Below, in pieces: positions 28,385-37,840 of a stretch of 64,000 nucleotides of DNA (positions are counted from its first letter, which is position 1; each line of letters opens with the position of its first letter). The notes below the pieces were generated by a model, which worked only from the letters and a program-made list of their open reading frames with translations, was not told where the DNA came from and did not search any database. The stretch is from the NCBI GenBank assembly GCA_003224085.1, contig QHYK01000040.1:1-64000 (forward strand), in the 5' to 3' direction. Both the position numbers and the translations under genes were made by a program. Source of the DNA: Acidobacteriota bacterium. Lineage in GTDB: Bacteria; Acidobacteriota; Terriglobia; Acidiferrales; UBA7541.

Positions 28385-28684
28385 TTAGGCGAAAGGAGGC
28401 GCGCGGGAGGAACGATGCAGGGAAAAAGAATCGCTTGGAGCTGCAGCCTGCGGGAGCGACGAATACCGAGTGATGAATTCAGGCGTGCTGCCCAGATCCA
28501 GCCGCGCCGCGGCCAGCGCCGGCGTGTGAAGCGCCTGGCAAACGTGGCAGGCGGCATCCGGCCCTGGCGCATGCTGGTGAGGCAGCATCGCGCCGATGGC
28601 GAAGTACAGCAGCGTGGCGCATCCTAATACCGCGAGTCCACGGCCCACGACCGCATGCCCGAAATTAGGTTTCCCCCAGTTCAT
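28385..28684 (-). CDS. Small membrane protein with H-x-H and CxxC motif, resembles DUF2946-type proteins
   Basis: The product is 99 residues with one hydrophobic segment (GRGLAVLGCATLLYFAIGAML), then HQHAPGPDAACHVCQALH, a His/Cys cluster (H-Q-H, C-H-V-C, H), and an uncharged Pro/Ser-rich tail. Arrangement recalls small proteins encoded next to TonB receptors and copper genes; a role in metal handling is inference. ATG 28684 is preferred to GTG 28690. No clear Shine-Dalgarno site. It precedes the receptor gene on the same strand. Confidence 0.5.
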   Translation of the reverse strand: MNWGKPNFGHAVVGRGLAVLGCATLLYFAIGAMLPHQHAPGPDAACHVCQALHTPALAAARLDLGSTPEFITRYSSLPQAAAPSDSFSLHRSSRAPPFA

Positions 28685-28837
28685 GGACACTTTAGCTTAG
28701 CACTTTAGACGGACAAGGGAACGTTTTGGTTGCGGTGATTCTTTGAATTTTGGCCAATTAGAGCTGCCGGCCTCATCAGCGCGGGATCTCTGTGCTCGGG
28801 AGCTTGCGCGAGGCCAGCAACTAGGGCCGCAGCGCGA

Positions 28838-29452
28838 TCACTGTTTCGGCGGCTGCGCGGTGGGGGGAAGAATTCCGTTCAGGCGCAGGTAGGTAGCTTG
28901 TGCGCCATAGTGATCGTACCAATCGTCGCTCAAAATAATGAGCACGGCGGCGCGCGAAAAGGGGCGGTTGCCAAACAGAATCATCTGGTCGCCCAGCTTG
29001 GAATCGTCAACTTTATCCAGCACAGAGGAGCAATGTTCGAACGAGGCTTTCAACGCGGCGACCAGCTTGTCCTTGGGATCCGTATCGGCAATCCTCGCGT
29101 CGGGCGGAGCCGTGTCTGAGATTTTCGAGCACAGGCCGTTGTTCGACTGCGCGATGTGCATGACCAAATGCGCGAAAGAATTCATCTCCGGCGTGGGCTT
29201 GAAATTGTATTTTTCCGCGGGCATGGCTTCGGCGGCGGCAACCATGTTCTTTTGGAAGCGCGGCAACTGGTTTTTTACGGCGCCGCTCACTGGATTTGCC
29301 ACCGGGCTCAGTTTGGCCAGGTCCTGCGCCTCCGCGGCTTTCGTTTGGGCCGGGTTGGGCGGCGCGGGTTGTTGCGCCCAGGCGCCGACCGCCATGAGCA
29401 TCGCGGCGGGCCATATCGTCAATCGGATCAGCCCACATTGGTTCCGTGTCAT
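28838..29452 (-). CDS. Exported DinB-superfamily protein
   Basis: The product is 204 residues. A signal peptide (LIRLTIWPAAMLMAVGAWAQQ) precedes a four-helix DinB-like domain. Candidate metal ligands are the His in NSFAHLVMHIAQSN and the later SDDWYDHYGAQATYLRLNG, in the places where DinB/YfiT proteins bind a divalent metal. DinB proteins include thiol-S-transferases and DNA-damage-inducible proteins; exported versions are frequent in Acidobacteriota with unknown function. ATG 29452 follows GGAGGGAATC. Confidence 0.75.
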   Translation of the reverse strand: MTRNQCGLIRLTIWPAAMLMAVGAWAQQPAPPNPAQTKAAEAQDLAKLSPVANPVSGAVKNQLPRFQKNMVAAAEAMPAEKYNFKPTPEMNSFAHLVMHIAQSNNGLCSKISDTAPPDARIADTDPKDKLVAALKASFEHCSSVLDKVDDSKLGDQMILFGNRPFSRAAVLIILSDDWYDHYGAQATYLRLNGILPPTAQPPKQ

Positions 29453-29548
29453 GATTCCCTCCTCAGGTCCCTTTTTCTAACGGTCGAAGCATACTCCGGG
29501 CTCGGGCCGGCAACAACCGTTTCTGTAGCATTTCTCAAGCGGCACAAA

Positions 29549-30322
29549 CTAAGACGGGTTAGATTCGAAAAGCAAGCTCGAGCAAGTGAGGCCGGATTCG
29601 GCTTTCTGAAGCTCCGAGATGTCCAGGGGAGTGACGCGAAAATCCCGCGAGCCGACGCGGCCGCAAGTGCGAGGAAAAGACGCGGGCATGATGACTGTGC
29701 CGCCCAGTGCCAGGGCGTTGGCGGCGTGCGGTTCTGAGCAATCCACATCAATCCAGTCGAAGCCGGTGAAGCACGCCCCGTCAAACCAGGCACGATTCGC
29801 GAGAAGCGTATTGTCTGCAATCCAAGTGACCGCGGATTTCAGGTGCAAGCAGCCGGTTACTGGGACGGCCGTGACTCCGTATCCGTGGGGCTTCACGATT
29901 TCTGCAAGCTGCCGAATGCCTTCCCCGTTGCTGCGCTGGGTCAGCCCCACAAAGAGCTTGCGGCCGATGCGGAGAACGTCGCCCCCTTCGAGCGTTCCGG
30001 GAAGCTGCACGCAGGCGAGCTTGCGGTATTTCGAAAGCTCCTGCGCCAGAGAAACGGCTTCGCGGCGGCGGCTTTCCGTGCCCAGGGGGAAAATTACCGC
30101 GAGCTCGTCGAGGACGATGGCGGGATCTTCGACGAACATGGAATCGGGAAGATCTGGCTCGGCAGGAAGAGAGATAACGCGTGCGCCCAATTTCGCCAGA
30201 AGCGTTTCATATGCTTGATGTTGCTGGCGCGCCCTGGCTAGATCAATCGGCTGGCGGTCAATGAAGGAAAGCTCGCAATTGACGATGGCCGTACTGACGG
30301 CACGCGTGATGGCAGTAAGCAT
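29549..30322 (-). CDS. Dimethylarginine dimethylaminohydrolase (DDAH)-like enzyme
   Basis: The product is 257 residues, cytoplasmic. Motifs of the amidinotransferase fold: DSMFVEDPAIV (Glu65, Asp66), QLPGTLEGGDVLRIG, TGCLHLKSAVTWI (His160) and AESGLTCSSL (Cys247, the nucleophile). It should hydrolyse methylated arginine or a related guanidine to citrulline or a like product; arginine deiminases share the fold but are longer (about 400). ATG 30322. Its neighbours do not point to a pathway. Confidence 0.82.
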   Translation of the reverse strand: MLTAITRAVSTAIVNCELSFIDRQPIDLARARQQHQAYETLLAKLGARVISLPAEPDLPDSMFVEDPAIVLDELAVIFPLGTESRRREAVSLAQELSKYRKLACVQLPGTLEGGDVLRIGRKLFVGLTQRSNGEGIRQLAEIVKPHGYGVTAVPVTGCLHLKSAVTWIADNTLLANRAWFDGACFTGFDWIDVDCSEPHAANALALGGTVIMPASFPRTCGRVGSRDFRVTPLDISELQKAESGLTCSSLLFESNPS

Positions 30323-30487
30323 GGGCAGGAAGAAATTTTACACGAGAATGGATGAACGCATTTCCCCGGTGCTGCGTCGGCGAAGTGCAGAGGCACTAGA
30401 CGCAAATGCGGGGAACCCCTTGGAGAACCCCTGTTGGGGCTTGCGGCCCGGAAGCTTACTGGTTGTGATGGCAGCTCTTAAGCAGAG

Positions 30488-31132
30488 CTAGAGCATGAGC
30501 TTCTCCAGAACTCGAGAGAAAACGACTGCCAAGGAGTGCGAGGAAGCCGGTGAGCCATGGCTCATCCAAAAGCGCATAATGCCCGCGCCGATGAGCATGC
30601 CGGCGAGAATCAAACCGATGGCGCTGAGAACGACCCACAAAGCCGACTTGGTGAGTTTGAAAATTCCCGGCCGCGGGGCAGAAACGTCTGCCTCTTGTCC
30701 GGATGTTCCATTTTGCGGGAGGTGAGAATTGCCGACGCGGTTCGAGATTTCCGGCTGAACGAGAAGGGAGTATCCCTTGCGCGGAATGGTCTCGACATAC
30801 TGAGGCTTGCCGGAAGAATCGCCAAGCGCCATGCGGAGCTTATTAACGGTGGTATTTACGTTGGCGTCGTAATTGACGTAAGTGTCCGCGGGCCAGAGCC
30901 GAATACGCAGCTCTTCGCGAGTCACCACTTCGCCCGGCTTTTCTAGGAGCGTGAGAAGCGTCTGGTAGACCTTCCCCTGAAGCTTCAGGCGGATCCCATT
31001 GCGCGTAACTTCTTGCCGCTGCTGATCGACCCGGAAAGGCCCAAAATGGATGTACCGACCTGAAGAAAGCACACTTGGACCTGGAATCGCGGGATTAACC
31101 GATTCTTGCATCGACATCACTTCGGATGGCAT
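30488..31132 (-). CDS. CadC-like winged-helix regulator with one membrane segment
   Basis: The product is 214 residues. An OmpR/PhoB-type winged helix occupies about 26-128 (IHFGPFRVDQQRQEVTRNG, LKLQGKVYQTLLTLLEKPGE, REELRIRLWP, VNTTVNKLRMALGD, YVETIPRKGYSLLV). A membrane helix follows at about 168-190 (ALWVVLSAIGLILAGMLIGAG), and then only a short tail, so there is no large sensor domain as in CadC or in typical acidobacterial relatives. It probably binds DNA from the membrane. ATG 31132 has only a weak site. Divergent from the HEAT-repeat gene. Confidence 0.75.
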   Translation of the reverse strand: MPSEVMSMQESVNPAIPGPSVLSSGRYIHFGPFRVDQQRQEVTRNGIRLKLQGKVYQTLLTLLEKPGEVVTREELRIRLWPADTYVNYDANVNTTVNKLRMALGDSSGKPQYVETIPRKGYSLLVQPEISNRVGNSHLPQNGTSGQEADVSAPRPGIFKLTKSALWVVLSAIGLILAGMLIGAGIMRFWMSHGSPASSHSLAVVFSRVLEKLML

Positions 31133-31461
31133 CGATGGTCACCCTACCCCTTTTAATGTATGGACGTAAAAACCTGTCGAGCGTTTTCCTGAATTACGAA
31201 TAATTTTGCACATTAGTTCCATCACCGCATGCACTCCATAGTGACATTACAACGGAGGCTTTTATTCCTTACGAACTTTTGGAGTGTTACAAGGTGCTAA
31301 GTCCATTTTTTAGGCGCGCTTTATATGAAATCACGGAGCTTTTCAATTCGAAACTGCCCGGATGAAGACAATTTTTGTCATGCCTGGATTTTGAGTGACT
31401 CGCTGGCGTCCTTGCACTTAGATAGAGTCGACCAGATTCTGAACCAAGGAGGGCGGGGATC
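31133..31461. other. Divergent promoter region, AT-rich
   Basis: This gap between the winged-helix gene (minus) and the HEAT gene (plus) is clearly more AT-rich than its surroundings, as expected for promoters and a possible binding site of the regulator. I saw no clear hexamer pair and no small gene. Confidence 0.5.
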
Positions 31462-32301
31462 ATGAGCAAACGGCGAAAGGCGCCCCCAAAGCGGGCAGAT
31501 GTTCGCATGCGGACGCTAGGATTGGTCCTCTTGCTGGGGGCCGTGATTATGGCCCAGGGCCGAACCGCCATTTCTCCGGCCAGACCAGTAAGACCGTCAG
31601 CTACGAACCCTTCGGGGAATTCCGCTGAACGGCCGGGCGAAAAGGCGTGGAGGATTCTGTGCGAAGGTTTGAAGGACGACAGGGCCGACAAGCGGGCCAA
31701 AGCGGCGCGCGCGCTGGGACTCCTGACGGGGAACGCAGAAGCGGAAAAAGCAGCAGTGCTTGCGCTAAAGGACGAGAAGCCCAATGTGCGGCGGGCGGCG
31801 GCCCATGCGCTGGGCGCGATGCGCGCGGAAAACGCGAAGGGCAATCTCGAAGAAGCGTTGGGGGACTCCGAGCCAAGCGTGGTTCTGGCCGCGGCGAATT
31901 CGTTGCTGCTGCTTCACGATGACGTGGGCTACGACACGTACTACTACGAAGTGCTGACAGGCGAAAGGCGAGCCAGCAAAGGACTGATTAAGGAACAACT
32001 GGATACGCTGAAAGACAGGAAAAAGATCGCGCAGATGGGATTCGAGGAGGGGATCGGGTTCATTCCGTTTGCCGGGATTGGCTACGAAGTTTTCAAGACC
32101 ATGACGAGAAACGATTCTTCTCCGGTGCGGGCGGCAGCGGCAAAAAAGCTGGCCCACGATCCGGAGCCGGACGCGGGAGAAGCGCTGGTCAAAGCCGCCG
32201 GCGACAAAAACGTCAGCGTGGCGCGCTGCGGCACTGGAGTCGATTGCCCTGCGAGGGGACCGGTCGCTCGTTCCAAAAATTACCGCGGCTCTCGAGGATG
32301 A
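31462..32301 (+). CDS. Exported HEAT-repeat protein, C-terminal end frameshifted
   Basis: The readable product is 279 residues with a basic start and a hydrophobic export segment (TLGLVLLLGAVIMAQG), then HEAT repeats (KAARALGLLTGNAEAEKAAVLAL, PNVRRAAAHALGAMRA, SVVLAAANSLLLLHD, RAAAAKKLAHDPEPDAGEAL). After codon VAR at about 32226 the frame turns unprotein-like, while skipping the single T at 32227 restores HEAT text (AALESIALRGDRSLVPKITA, DEKDLVRFIAAACVAHLSG) to a TAG at 32393-32395. So the gene has a one-base insertion or sequencing error, and the full version would be about 310 residues. AAGGAGGG lies 9 bases before ATG 31462. Confidence 0.7.
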   Translation: MSKRRKAPPKRADVRMRTLGLVLLLGAVIMAQGRTAISPARPVRPSATNPSGNSAERPGEKAWRILCEGLKDDRADKRAKAARALGLLTGNAEAEKAAVLALKDEKPNVRRAAAHALGAMRAENAKGNLEEALGDSEPSVVLAAANSLLLLHDDVGYDTYYYEVLTGERRASKGLIKEQLDTLKDRKKIAQMGFEEGIGFIPFAGIGYEVFKTMTRNDSSPVRAAAAKKLAHDPEPDAGEALVKAAGDKNVSVARCGTGVDCPARGPVARSKNYRGSRG

Positions 32302-32467
32302 AAAGGACCTGGTGCGCTTCATTGCGGCGGCGTGCGTGGCACATTTGAGCGGCCTGCCGGAAAAGGCCAGTTGTTCGAATGCTGCCAAGCCCTAGCAAAG
32401 CTGCATTACCCTGGCTTCGAGTGTGACCTGCTGGCCCAGAGGGATCCATCCAAGCCTCGAGCGAAGA

Positions 32468-32485
32468 GCCGGGCTGAAGCCCGGC
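32468..32485. repeat. GC-rich palindrome between convergent genes
   Basis: GCCGGGC, TGAA, GCCCGGC: a 7-bp perfect hairpin between the ends of the HEAT gene and the CocE gene. No T tract; it may work as a weak terminator or be a REP-type element. Confidence 0.5.
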
Positions 32486-32513
32486 CTCCACAACCGCAAA
32501 TTAACGGAGCCAT

Positions 32514-34400
32514 TTAGCTTCCAGGGCGAGCCGCCGAGGGTAGAACCGAGATTTCCACGCTTGAAGGAAAGCGTTTCGAACGGTACATGCGCTCGGTGGC
32601 TTTCTGGTAGTCGGATTCCTCGGCTTCAAAGATGTTGGGGACAAATTTTTGCGGGTTGCGGTCGATGACGGGAAACCAGGTGCTCTGGACCTGCACCATG
32701 ATGCGGTGGCCCTTCTTGAAAACGTGGTTCGCGGTGTGCAGATCGATTTTGAACGGCGTGACCACGCCGGGCTGCATCGGCTCCGGCTTCTCGAAGGAGT
32801 TGCGGAAGCGAGCGCGAAACACTTCGCCGGCAATCATTAGCTCGTAGCCGGAGAGCTGCCACTTTTCGGGATACTTTTGCGGATACACGTCAATGAGCTT
32901 GACGATCCAGTCGGCGTCGCTGCCGGTCGTGGAAGCGAAGAGCTTGGCGGTGACTTGACCGGCGAGCGTGACGTCTTCCTTGAGTTCTTCGGTTTGCCAG
33001 GTGAGCACGTCCGGGCGATTGTCCACGAAGCGCTGGTCCTGCACCAGCCAGGTGAACCAACTGCCGGGATGGTCTTCGGGATAGGTCATGTCAATGGGGC
33101 GGTTGCGATACGGCACGGGATGCGCGGGGTCGCTGACGTAGCTGGCGAAAGCTTGCTCGGAGTCGCCGGTCGGGGCGTCAAAGGAAAGCTTGCCATCTTC
33201 GTGGAAATAGAGATTCTTGGTCTGCGCTTCACGCGGCGGCCAGGAGTCGAAGTTCACCCAAGTGTCGCTGCCGGTCTGAAATAGAAGGGCTTCTTTGAGC
33301 GGGAGGCTGCCCTTGTTCTTGAGCCAGTAGGCGAACCAGGGAGCTTCGATTTTTTGCCTGAAATAAAGCGCGGTGTCGCTGCCAAAAGGAATGAGGCCGA
33401 GCGAATTGCCCGCGCCGTGGGCCCAGCCGCCGTGGTTCCACGGACCGGCCACGAGATAATTCAAGTGGTCGGGGTCTTCCTTTTCGAGCAGTTCGTAAAT
33501 CTTCATGGGACCATAAAAATCTTCCTGGTCCCACCAGCCGGCGACGTTCAAGTTGGGAACTCTGGGCCGCGTGAGAAGGTAGGGCATGGCTTGCTGCTTC
33601 CAGAAGGCGTCGTAGTTGGGGTGCGCGACGAAGTCGCTCCAGGTGGGAAGCCTGCCGTGAATGTATTTCTTGTTGGCGTTCGAAAGCGCGCCGAGCTGCA
33701 AGTACCAATCGTAGGTGTCGAAGCGGTCGAACTGGAAAGAGAAGTTCGTTTTGTCGGTCTCCATCATCGTGGAATATTCGTAGCCGTAGCTCAAGCGGAA
33801 GGCGCCGTTGTGGTGAAAATCATCGCCCAGGAACATGTCGGCGGGAGAGGCCTGCTCGGAAACAGCTTTGAGCGCGGGATGCGGCTCGAGCATGCCCATC
33901 ACCGTGAGCCAGCCACCGTAGGAGATGCCCAGGAGGCCGACGCGGCCGTTGTTGTGCGGAACGTTTTTGACGAGCCATGCAATGGTGTCGTACGTGTCCG
34001 TGCCTTCGTCGATGGCTTTCGGATCTTTTGGATCGCGCAACGGCCGCTGCATGACGAATTTGCCCTCCGAGCCGTAGCGGCCGCGAATGTCCTGAAACAC
34101 GAAGATGTAGCCGTCAGGAATCATCTCGGCGTAGCGGCTGAGCTTGCGGCTGTAGCCCTTTTCGTCGTTGCTCAGGCCATAGGGCGTGCGCTCAAAGATG
34201 ATGGGCAGCGGTTCGGCGGCGTTCTTCGGGGAATAGATTTCACTGTGGAGCTTCACGCCGTCGCGGGCGGCGATCATGACGTCGGTCTTGTCGAAGAGCG
34301 TGGAGTAATCGGGACGTTCCTGTTGCGCAGCGGCGATGAAAGGAAGGAGAAGAAAACTCAGCGACAGGCAGACGAATTTGCAGCCGCGCGGCAAGGACAT
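32514..34400 (-). CDS. Exported CocE/NonD-family alpha/beta hydrolase
   Basis: The product is 628 residues. A signal peptide (MSLPRGCKFVCLSLSFLLLPFIAAAQQ) precedes an X-Pro-dipeptidyl-peptidase-type hydrolase. The nucleophile is in GISYGGWL, the acid probably the Asp in AGWWDQEDFY and the base the His in GPWNHGGW. A C-terminal jelly-roll domain begins near residue 400 (VTLAGQVTAKLFASTT, KKGHRIMVQVQSTWFPV). The family cleaves alpha-amino-acid esters, beta-lactam side chains or cocaine; the substrate is unknown. ATG 34400 follows AGGAGCTCC. Confidence 0.87.
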   Translation of the reverse strand: MSLPRGCKFVCLSLSFLLLPFIAAAQQERPDYSTLFDKTDVMIAARDGVKLHSEIYSPKNAAEPLPIIFERTPYGLSNDEKGYSRKLSRYAEMIPDGYIFVFQDIRGRYGSEGKFVMQRPLRDPKDPKAIDEGTDTYDTIAWLVKNVPHNNGRVGLLGISYGGWLTVMGMLEPHPALKAVSEQASPADMFLGDDFHHNGAFRLSYGYEYSTMMETDKTNFSFQFDRFDTYDWYLQLGALSNANKKYIHGRLPTWSDFVAHPNYDAFWKQQAMPYLLTRPRVPNLNVAGWWDQEDFYGPMKIYELLEKEDPDHLNYLVAGPWNHGGWAHGAGNSLGLIPFGSDTALYFRQKIEAPWFAYWLKNKGSLPLKEALLFQTGSDTWVNFDSWPPREAQTKNLYFHEDGKLSFDAPTGDSEQAFASYVSDPAHPVPYRNRPIDMTYPEDHPGSWFTWLVQDQRFVDNRPDVLTWQTEELKEDVTLAGQVTAKLFASTTGSDADWIVKLIDVYPQKYPEKWQLSGYELMIAGEVFRARFRNSFEKPEPMQPGVVTPFKIDLHTANHVFKKGHRIMVQVQSTWFPVIDRNPQKFVPNIFEAEESDYQKATERMYRSKRFPSSVEISVLPSAARPGS

Positions 34401-34630
34401 GACGGAGCTCCTGGTCGAGTATTCCACGATTCAGCCGATGGTAATCCCGGAAACGCCGACGAGCTTATCACAGGGAGGCCGATGGACGCGGTTGTAACTA
34501 CGGTGCAAGGCGCGCCGGCGCGCTAGGAGCCAAACGGCGCGTCTGCTAAAATAAAAGCAGCCGGACGGCCTTGATAAGCTGATCCGAAGGTATGGGGTTC
34601 AAGGGCACCAAGAAGGAGATTTTGGGCGTC

Positions 34631-34654
34631 GCCCCGAGGTTCGGGGCTATTTTT
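34631..34654 (+). terminator. Terminator-like hairpin in the leader of typA
   Basis: GCCCCGA, GGT, TCGGGGC (34631-34647), then TATTTTT. It is a textbook intrinsic terminator on the plus strand, yet no plus-strand gene precedes it and typA begins 44 bases later. It may attenuate typA or end a short leader RNA beginning near a TAAAAT at about 34547. Confidence 0.65.
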
Positions 34655-34697
34655 GTGTCTAGAGGAACTGGCGCGCGGCTCCCCAAAGAAGAAGATT

Positions 34698-36533
34698 ATG
34701 AGTCGACAGATTCGCAACATTGCTATCATCGCGCACGTGGACCACGGCAAAACCACGCTGGTGGACGCCATGCTGAAGCAAAGTGGCATTTTCCGCGCGA
34801 ACGAAGCGGTAGTCGAGCGGGTAATGGATTCGAACGAACTGGAACGCGAGCGCGGCATTACGATTTTGGCGAAAAACACCGCGCTTTTTTTTGGCGGCAC
34901 GAAAATCAACATTGTCGATACCCCGGGGCACAGCGATTTCGGCGGCGAAGTCGAGCGCGCGCTGCGGCTGGTGGATGGCGTGGTCCTGCTGGTGGATGCG
35001 AGCGAAGGGCCGCTGCCGCAGACGCGTTACGTGCTACAAAAAGCGCTTGCAGCGAAGCTGCCGCCGCTGATCGTGCTGAACAAGATTGACCGCAGCGACG
35101 CGCGTCCCAAGGAAGTGCTCGACGAAATCTACGACTTGTTCATTGATCTGGACGCCACGGAAGACCAACTCGATTTTCCGATTGTTTACACCAACGCGCG
35201 CGACGGCGTGGCGCACGCGAAGATGGGCGACAATTCGAAAGACCTGCTGCCGCTGTTTGAGGCGATCGTGAAGCACATTCCTGCGCCGCCGGGCGATCCC
35301 GCGGGTGGGCTGCAAATTCAGGTGATGAACCTGGATTACAGCGAGTTTCTGGGACGCATTGCGATTGCGCGCGTGTTCAATGGAACGCTGAGGCGCGGCG
35401 CAGAGGTGGGCGTCAGCAAACTGAACGGAAAACTCGAGCCGACAAAGATCACGAAGCTATTTACTTTTCGAGGATTGGAGCGCGACGAAGCGGAAGCGGT
35501 TGCCGCGGGAGACATCGTGGCCATTGCCGGTGTCGAAGGCATTCAAATTGGCGAGAGCATCACGGATCTGGAATCGCCGGCGCCGCTCGAGCCGTTGCTG
35601 ATCGACGAGCCGACGCTGGCGATGATTTTCACGGTGAACAGCGGGCCGCTTGCCGGAAAAGACGGGGAGTACTTGACTTCGCGGGACTTGCGCGACCGCC
35701 TGCAAAAAGAATTGCTGACGAATGTTTCGATTCGCGTGGAAGACACGGACACGCCGGAATCGTTTCGCTTGCTGGGGCGCGGCGAGCTGCAACTCGCTAT
35801 CCTCATCGAGACCATGCGACGCGAAAGTTTCGAATTGATGGTGGGCAAGCCGGAAATCGTGACGCGCACGGAAAATGGAAAGAAGCTCGAGCCGGTGGAG
35901 CGCTTGGTCATCGACATTCCCGAGAATTTCATCGGCATCATCATGGAAACCATCGGCGGGCGCCGCGGCGAGATGACCAAGATGAGCAATCACGGCTCGG
36001 GGCGCGTGCGGCTGGATTTCAAGATTCCCTCGCGCGGGTTGATCGGCTTGCGCAGCCAGTTGCTGACCGACACGCGCGGGACGGCGCTGATTCATTCGAT
36101 CTTCGACGGCTGGACGGAATACGGCGGCGAGATGGCGCTGCGTCCGACGGGCGCGCTGGTGGCGGACAGGGCGGGAGTGTCGACCGCGTTCGCGCTGTGG
36201 AATTTGCAGGAGCGCGGCGAGTTGTTCATCGGGCCGGGCGTCGATGTCTACGAAGGAATGATTGTCGGGGAAAACTCGCGCGAGCAGGACATGGACGTGA
36301 ACGTGACGAAAGAAAAGAAGCTGACGAATATGCGCTCGTCCGCGGCGGATGAAGCCATCCGGCTGATTCCGCATCGCGAGCTGAGCTTGGAGCAGGCCAT
36401 CGAATTCATCGCCGACGACGAATACGTCGAAATCACGCCGAAGACCATTCGTTTGCGGAAGAAGGTTTTGCCAGCGAACAAGCGTCCGCGCCGCTGGCAG
36501 GAAATCCGCGCCAGCCAAGAAGCGGCGGGGTAG
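34698..36533 (+). CDS. typA: Translational GTPase TypA/BipA
   Basis: The product is 611 residues, the normal length. The GTPase has G1 AHVDHGKTT, the switch region ERERGITI, G3 [11 protein letters not shown] and G4 NKID. Domain II follows, then EF-G-like domains with [19 protein letters not shown] and the TypA-specific C-terminal part ([39 protein letters not shown]-like ending). TypA binds ribosomes and helps 50S assembly, especially under stress or cold. ATG 34698 begins [18 protein letters not shown]; only a weak AAGAAG site precedes it. Confidence 0.95.
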   Translation: MSRQIRNIAIIAHVDHGKTTLVDAMLKQSGIFRANEAVVERVMDSNELERERGITILAKNTALFFGGTKINIVDTPGHSDFGGEVERALRLVDGVVLLVDASEGPLPQTRYVLQKALAAKLPPLIVLNKIDRSDARPKEVLDEIYDLFIDLDATEDQLDFPIVYTNARDGVAHAKMGDNSKDLLPLFEAIVKHIPAPPGDPAGGLQIQVMNLDYSEFLGRIAIARVFNGTLRRGAEVGVSKLNGKLEPTKITKLFTFRGLERDEAEAVAAGDIVAIAGVEGIQIGESITDLESPAPLEPLLIDEPTLAMIFTVNSGPLAGKDGEYLTSRDLRDRLQKELLTNVSIRVEDTDTPESFRLLGRGELQLAILIETMRRESFELMVGKPEIVTRTENGKKLEPVERLVIDIPENFIGIIMETIGGRRGEMTKMSNHGSGRVRLDFKIPSRGLIGLRSQLLTDTRGTALIHSIFDGWTEYGGEMALRPTGALVADRAGVSTAFALWNLQERGELFIGPGVDVYEGMIVGENSREQDMDVNVTKEKKLTNMRSSAADEAIRLIPHRELSLEQAIEFIADDEYVEITPKTIRLRKKVLPANKRPRRWQEIRASQEAAG

Positions 36534-36626
36534 GTCCTTGCTCCCTAACTGAGGCGGCCAAGCCATGCGCGGGCTTGGCATTTCTCTCCCTCTCTGTACT
36601 CCCTTTATGGGGAAGTCCACACCTAG

Positions 36627-37724
36627 CTAACGGGCGGTTTTTTCCAATAATTCTGCGAGATATTGTTTCCAGAGGGCGGCGCGGGTGTGAGTGCCGTGGC
36701 CGCGGGTTTCATCGGAGACGGGTAGAAGGACAAAGCGGCCATTTTTCACTTTTTTGATTTCGCGTTCGGCGATGCCGAGTTCGGGCGGATTGATGAAGTC
36801 GTCGGCGGAATTGATGTACATGACCGGAGCCATGATTTTTTCGAGCTGCGGTGAAGGATCATAGTTCCGGGAAGCGTTCACCTGGTACAGGAGATCGTTG
36901 GCGTCGAGTCCTTCCAAGCGCGATTTGAAATAGTCGTCGAGGTACTGGTCGGCCGCATCGCGCATCGCTAGAGTTTTCTGCATATAGAGCGGCGCGCTGC
37001 CGGCAATCAGCAGCAGGTCGAGCGCGGTGCGCAGCGCCTGTTGCGGCTCGCCGGAATAGTCTCCGCCTTTCCATTCGGGATCGTTGCGAATGGCGTCCAT
37101 CAGCATTTTGCGCCAAATGCGGTTGCGGCCGGCGATTTGCACGGGGAGGCAGGCGAGCGGCATGAGCGCGTCCATGAAACCGGGAAAGGTTTCTCCCCAA
37201 ACGAAGGAATGCATGCAGCCCATCGAAGTGCCCATGACGAGGCGCAGATGGTTCACGCCGAGCCCTTCGGTGAGCAGGCCATGGTGCGCGGCGACCATGT
37301 CATCGTAGTCGTATTGCGGAAAATGCGCGTGCAAGCTGTCGCTGGGCTTCGAAGATTTTCCGTGGCCGATACCATCTGGAAGAACGATGTAATAGCGCGC
37401 CGCGTCGAGAAGCTGTCCCGGGCCGAAGAGCTCGCCGGCAAAAATGGGTGCGAGGAATTGATGGCCGGTGCCACCGGTGCCGTGAAGAATCAAAACCGCG
37501 TTGGTGACGCGGCCTTGCGCATCGCGCGCGGGCTTGCCCAGGGTTGCGTAGTGCAGCCGAAGCTCTGGCAACGATTCGCCGGAGCGAAACTGGAAATTCT
37601 TGACCACAAATTCGCCCTCGGTCGTGGCGGGAGTCGCGGGGGGGTGCTGTGCGGCGGCGGGCCATCCGCGGAAGAGAACAAGCGCGACCGAGCAAACGAA
37701 GAAACGTAAGGAGAATCGGCACAT
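36627..37724 (-). CDS. Exported MetX-like alpha/beta hydrolase
   Basis: The product is 365 residues. A signal peptide (MCRFSLRFFVCSVALVLFRGWPAAAQ) is followed by a homoserine-acetyltransferase-like alpha/beta fold: FQFRSGESLPELRLHYATLG, ILHGTGGTGHQF, the nucleophile elbow GTSMGCMHSF (Ser), INSADDFINPPE (Asp) and GHGTHT (His). Cytoplasmic MetX acetylates homoserine; the signal peptide and poor match to the GxSxGG of MetX argue for another ester or acyl substrate. ATG 37724 follows GAGGTAAGCC. It is divergent from parS and the decayed amidohydrolase. Confidence 0.8.
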   Translation of the reverse strand: MCRFSLRFFVCSVALVLFRGWPAAAQHPPATPATTEGEFVVKNFQFRSGESLPELRLHYATLGKPARDAQGRVTNAVLILHGTGGTGHQFLAPIFAGELFGPGQLLDAARYYIVLPDGIGHGKSSKPSDSLHAHFPQYDYDDMVAAHHGLLTEGLGVNHLRLVMGTSMGCMHSFVWGETFPGFMDALMPLACLPVQIAGRNRIWRKMLMDAIRNDPEWKGGDYSGEPQQALRTALDLLLIAGSAPLYMQKTLAMRDAADQYLDDYFKSRLEGLDANDLLYQVNASRNYDPSPQLEKIMAPVMYINSADDFINPPELGIAEREIKKVKNGRFVLLPVSDETRGHGTHTRAALWKQYLAELLEKTAR

Positions 37725-37840
37725 GGCTTACCTCAAGGGACTTACCTCTAACAGAGTCGAAGGCCGGGAATCTATCATACAGATTTCCATTCCGTTGAAG
37801 ACCAGGACAATACAAAACAAAGGAGGCCTTGCGGACGGAA

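Noticed and set aside
32227-32395. Programmed frameshift in the HEAT gene
   Set aside because: No slippery heptamer or downstream pseudoknot was evident; mutation or sequencing error is simpler.
34592-35089. Plus-strand frame starting at 34592, ahead of and overlapping typA
   Set aside because: It runs through the terminator hairpin and into typA in another frame, with no family motifs after the overlap.
36627-37724. Homoserine O-acetyltransferase (MetX) as the function of this hydrolase
   Set aside because: It has a signal peptide and lacks close match to the MetX active-site surroundings, so only the fold is claimed.
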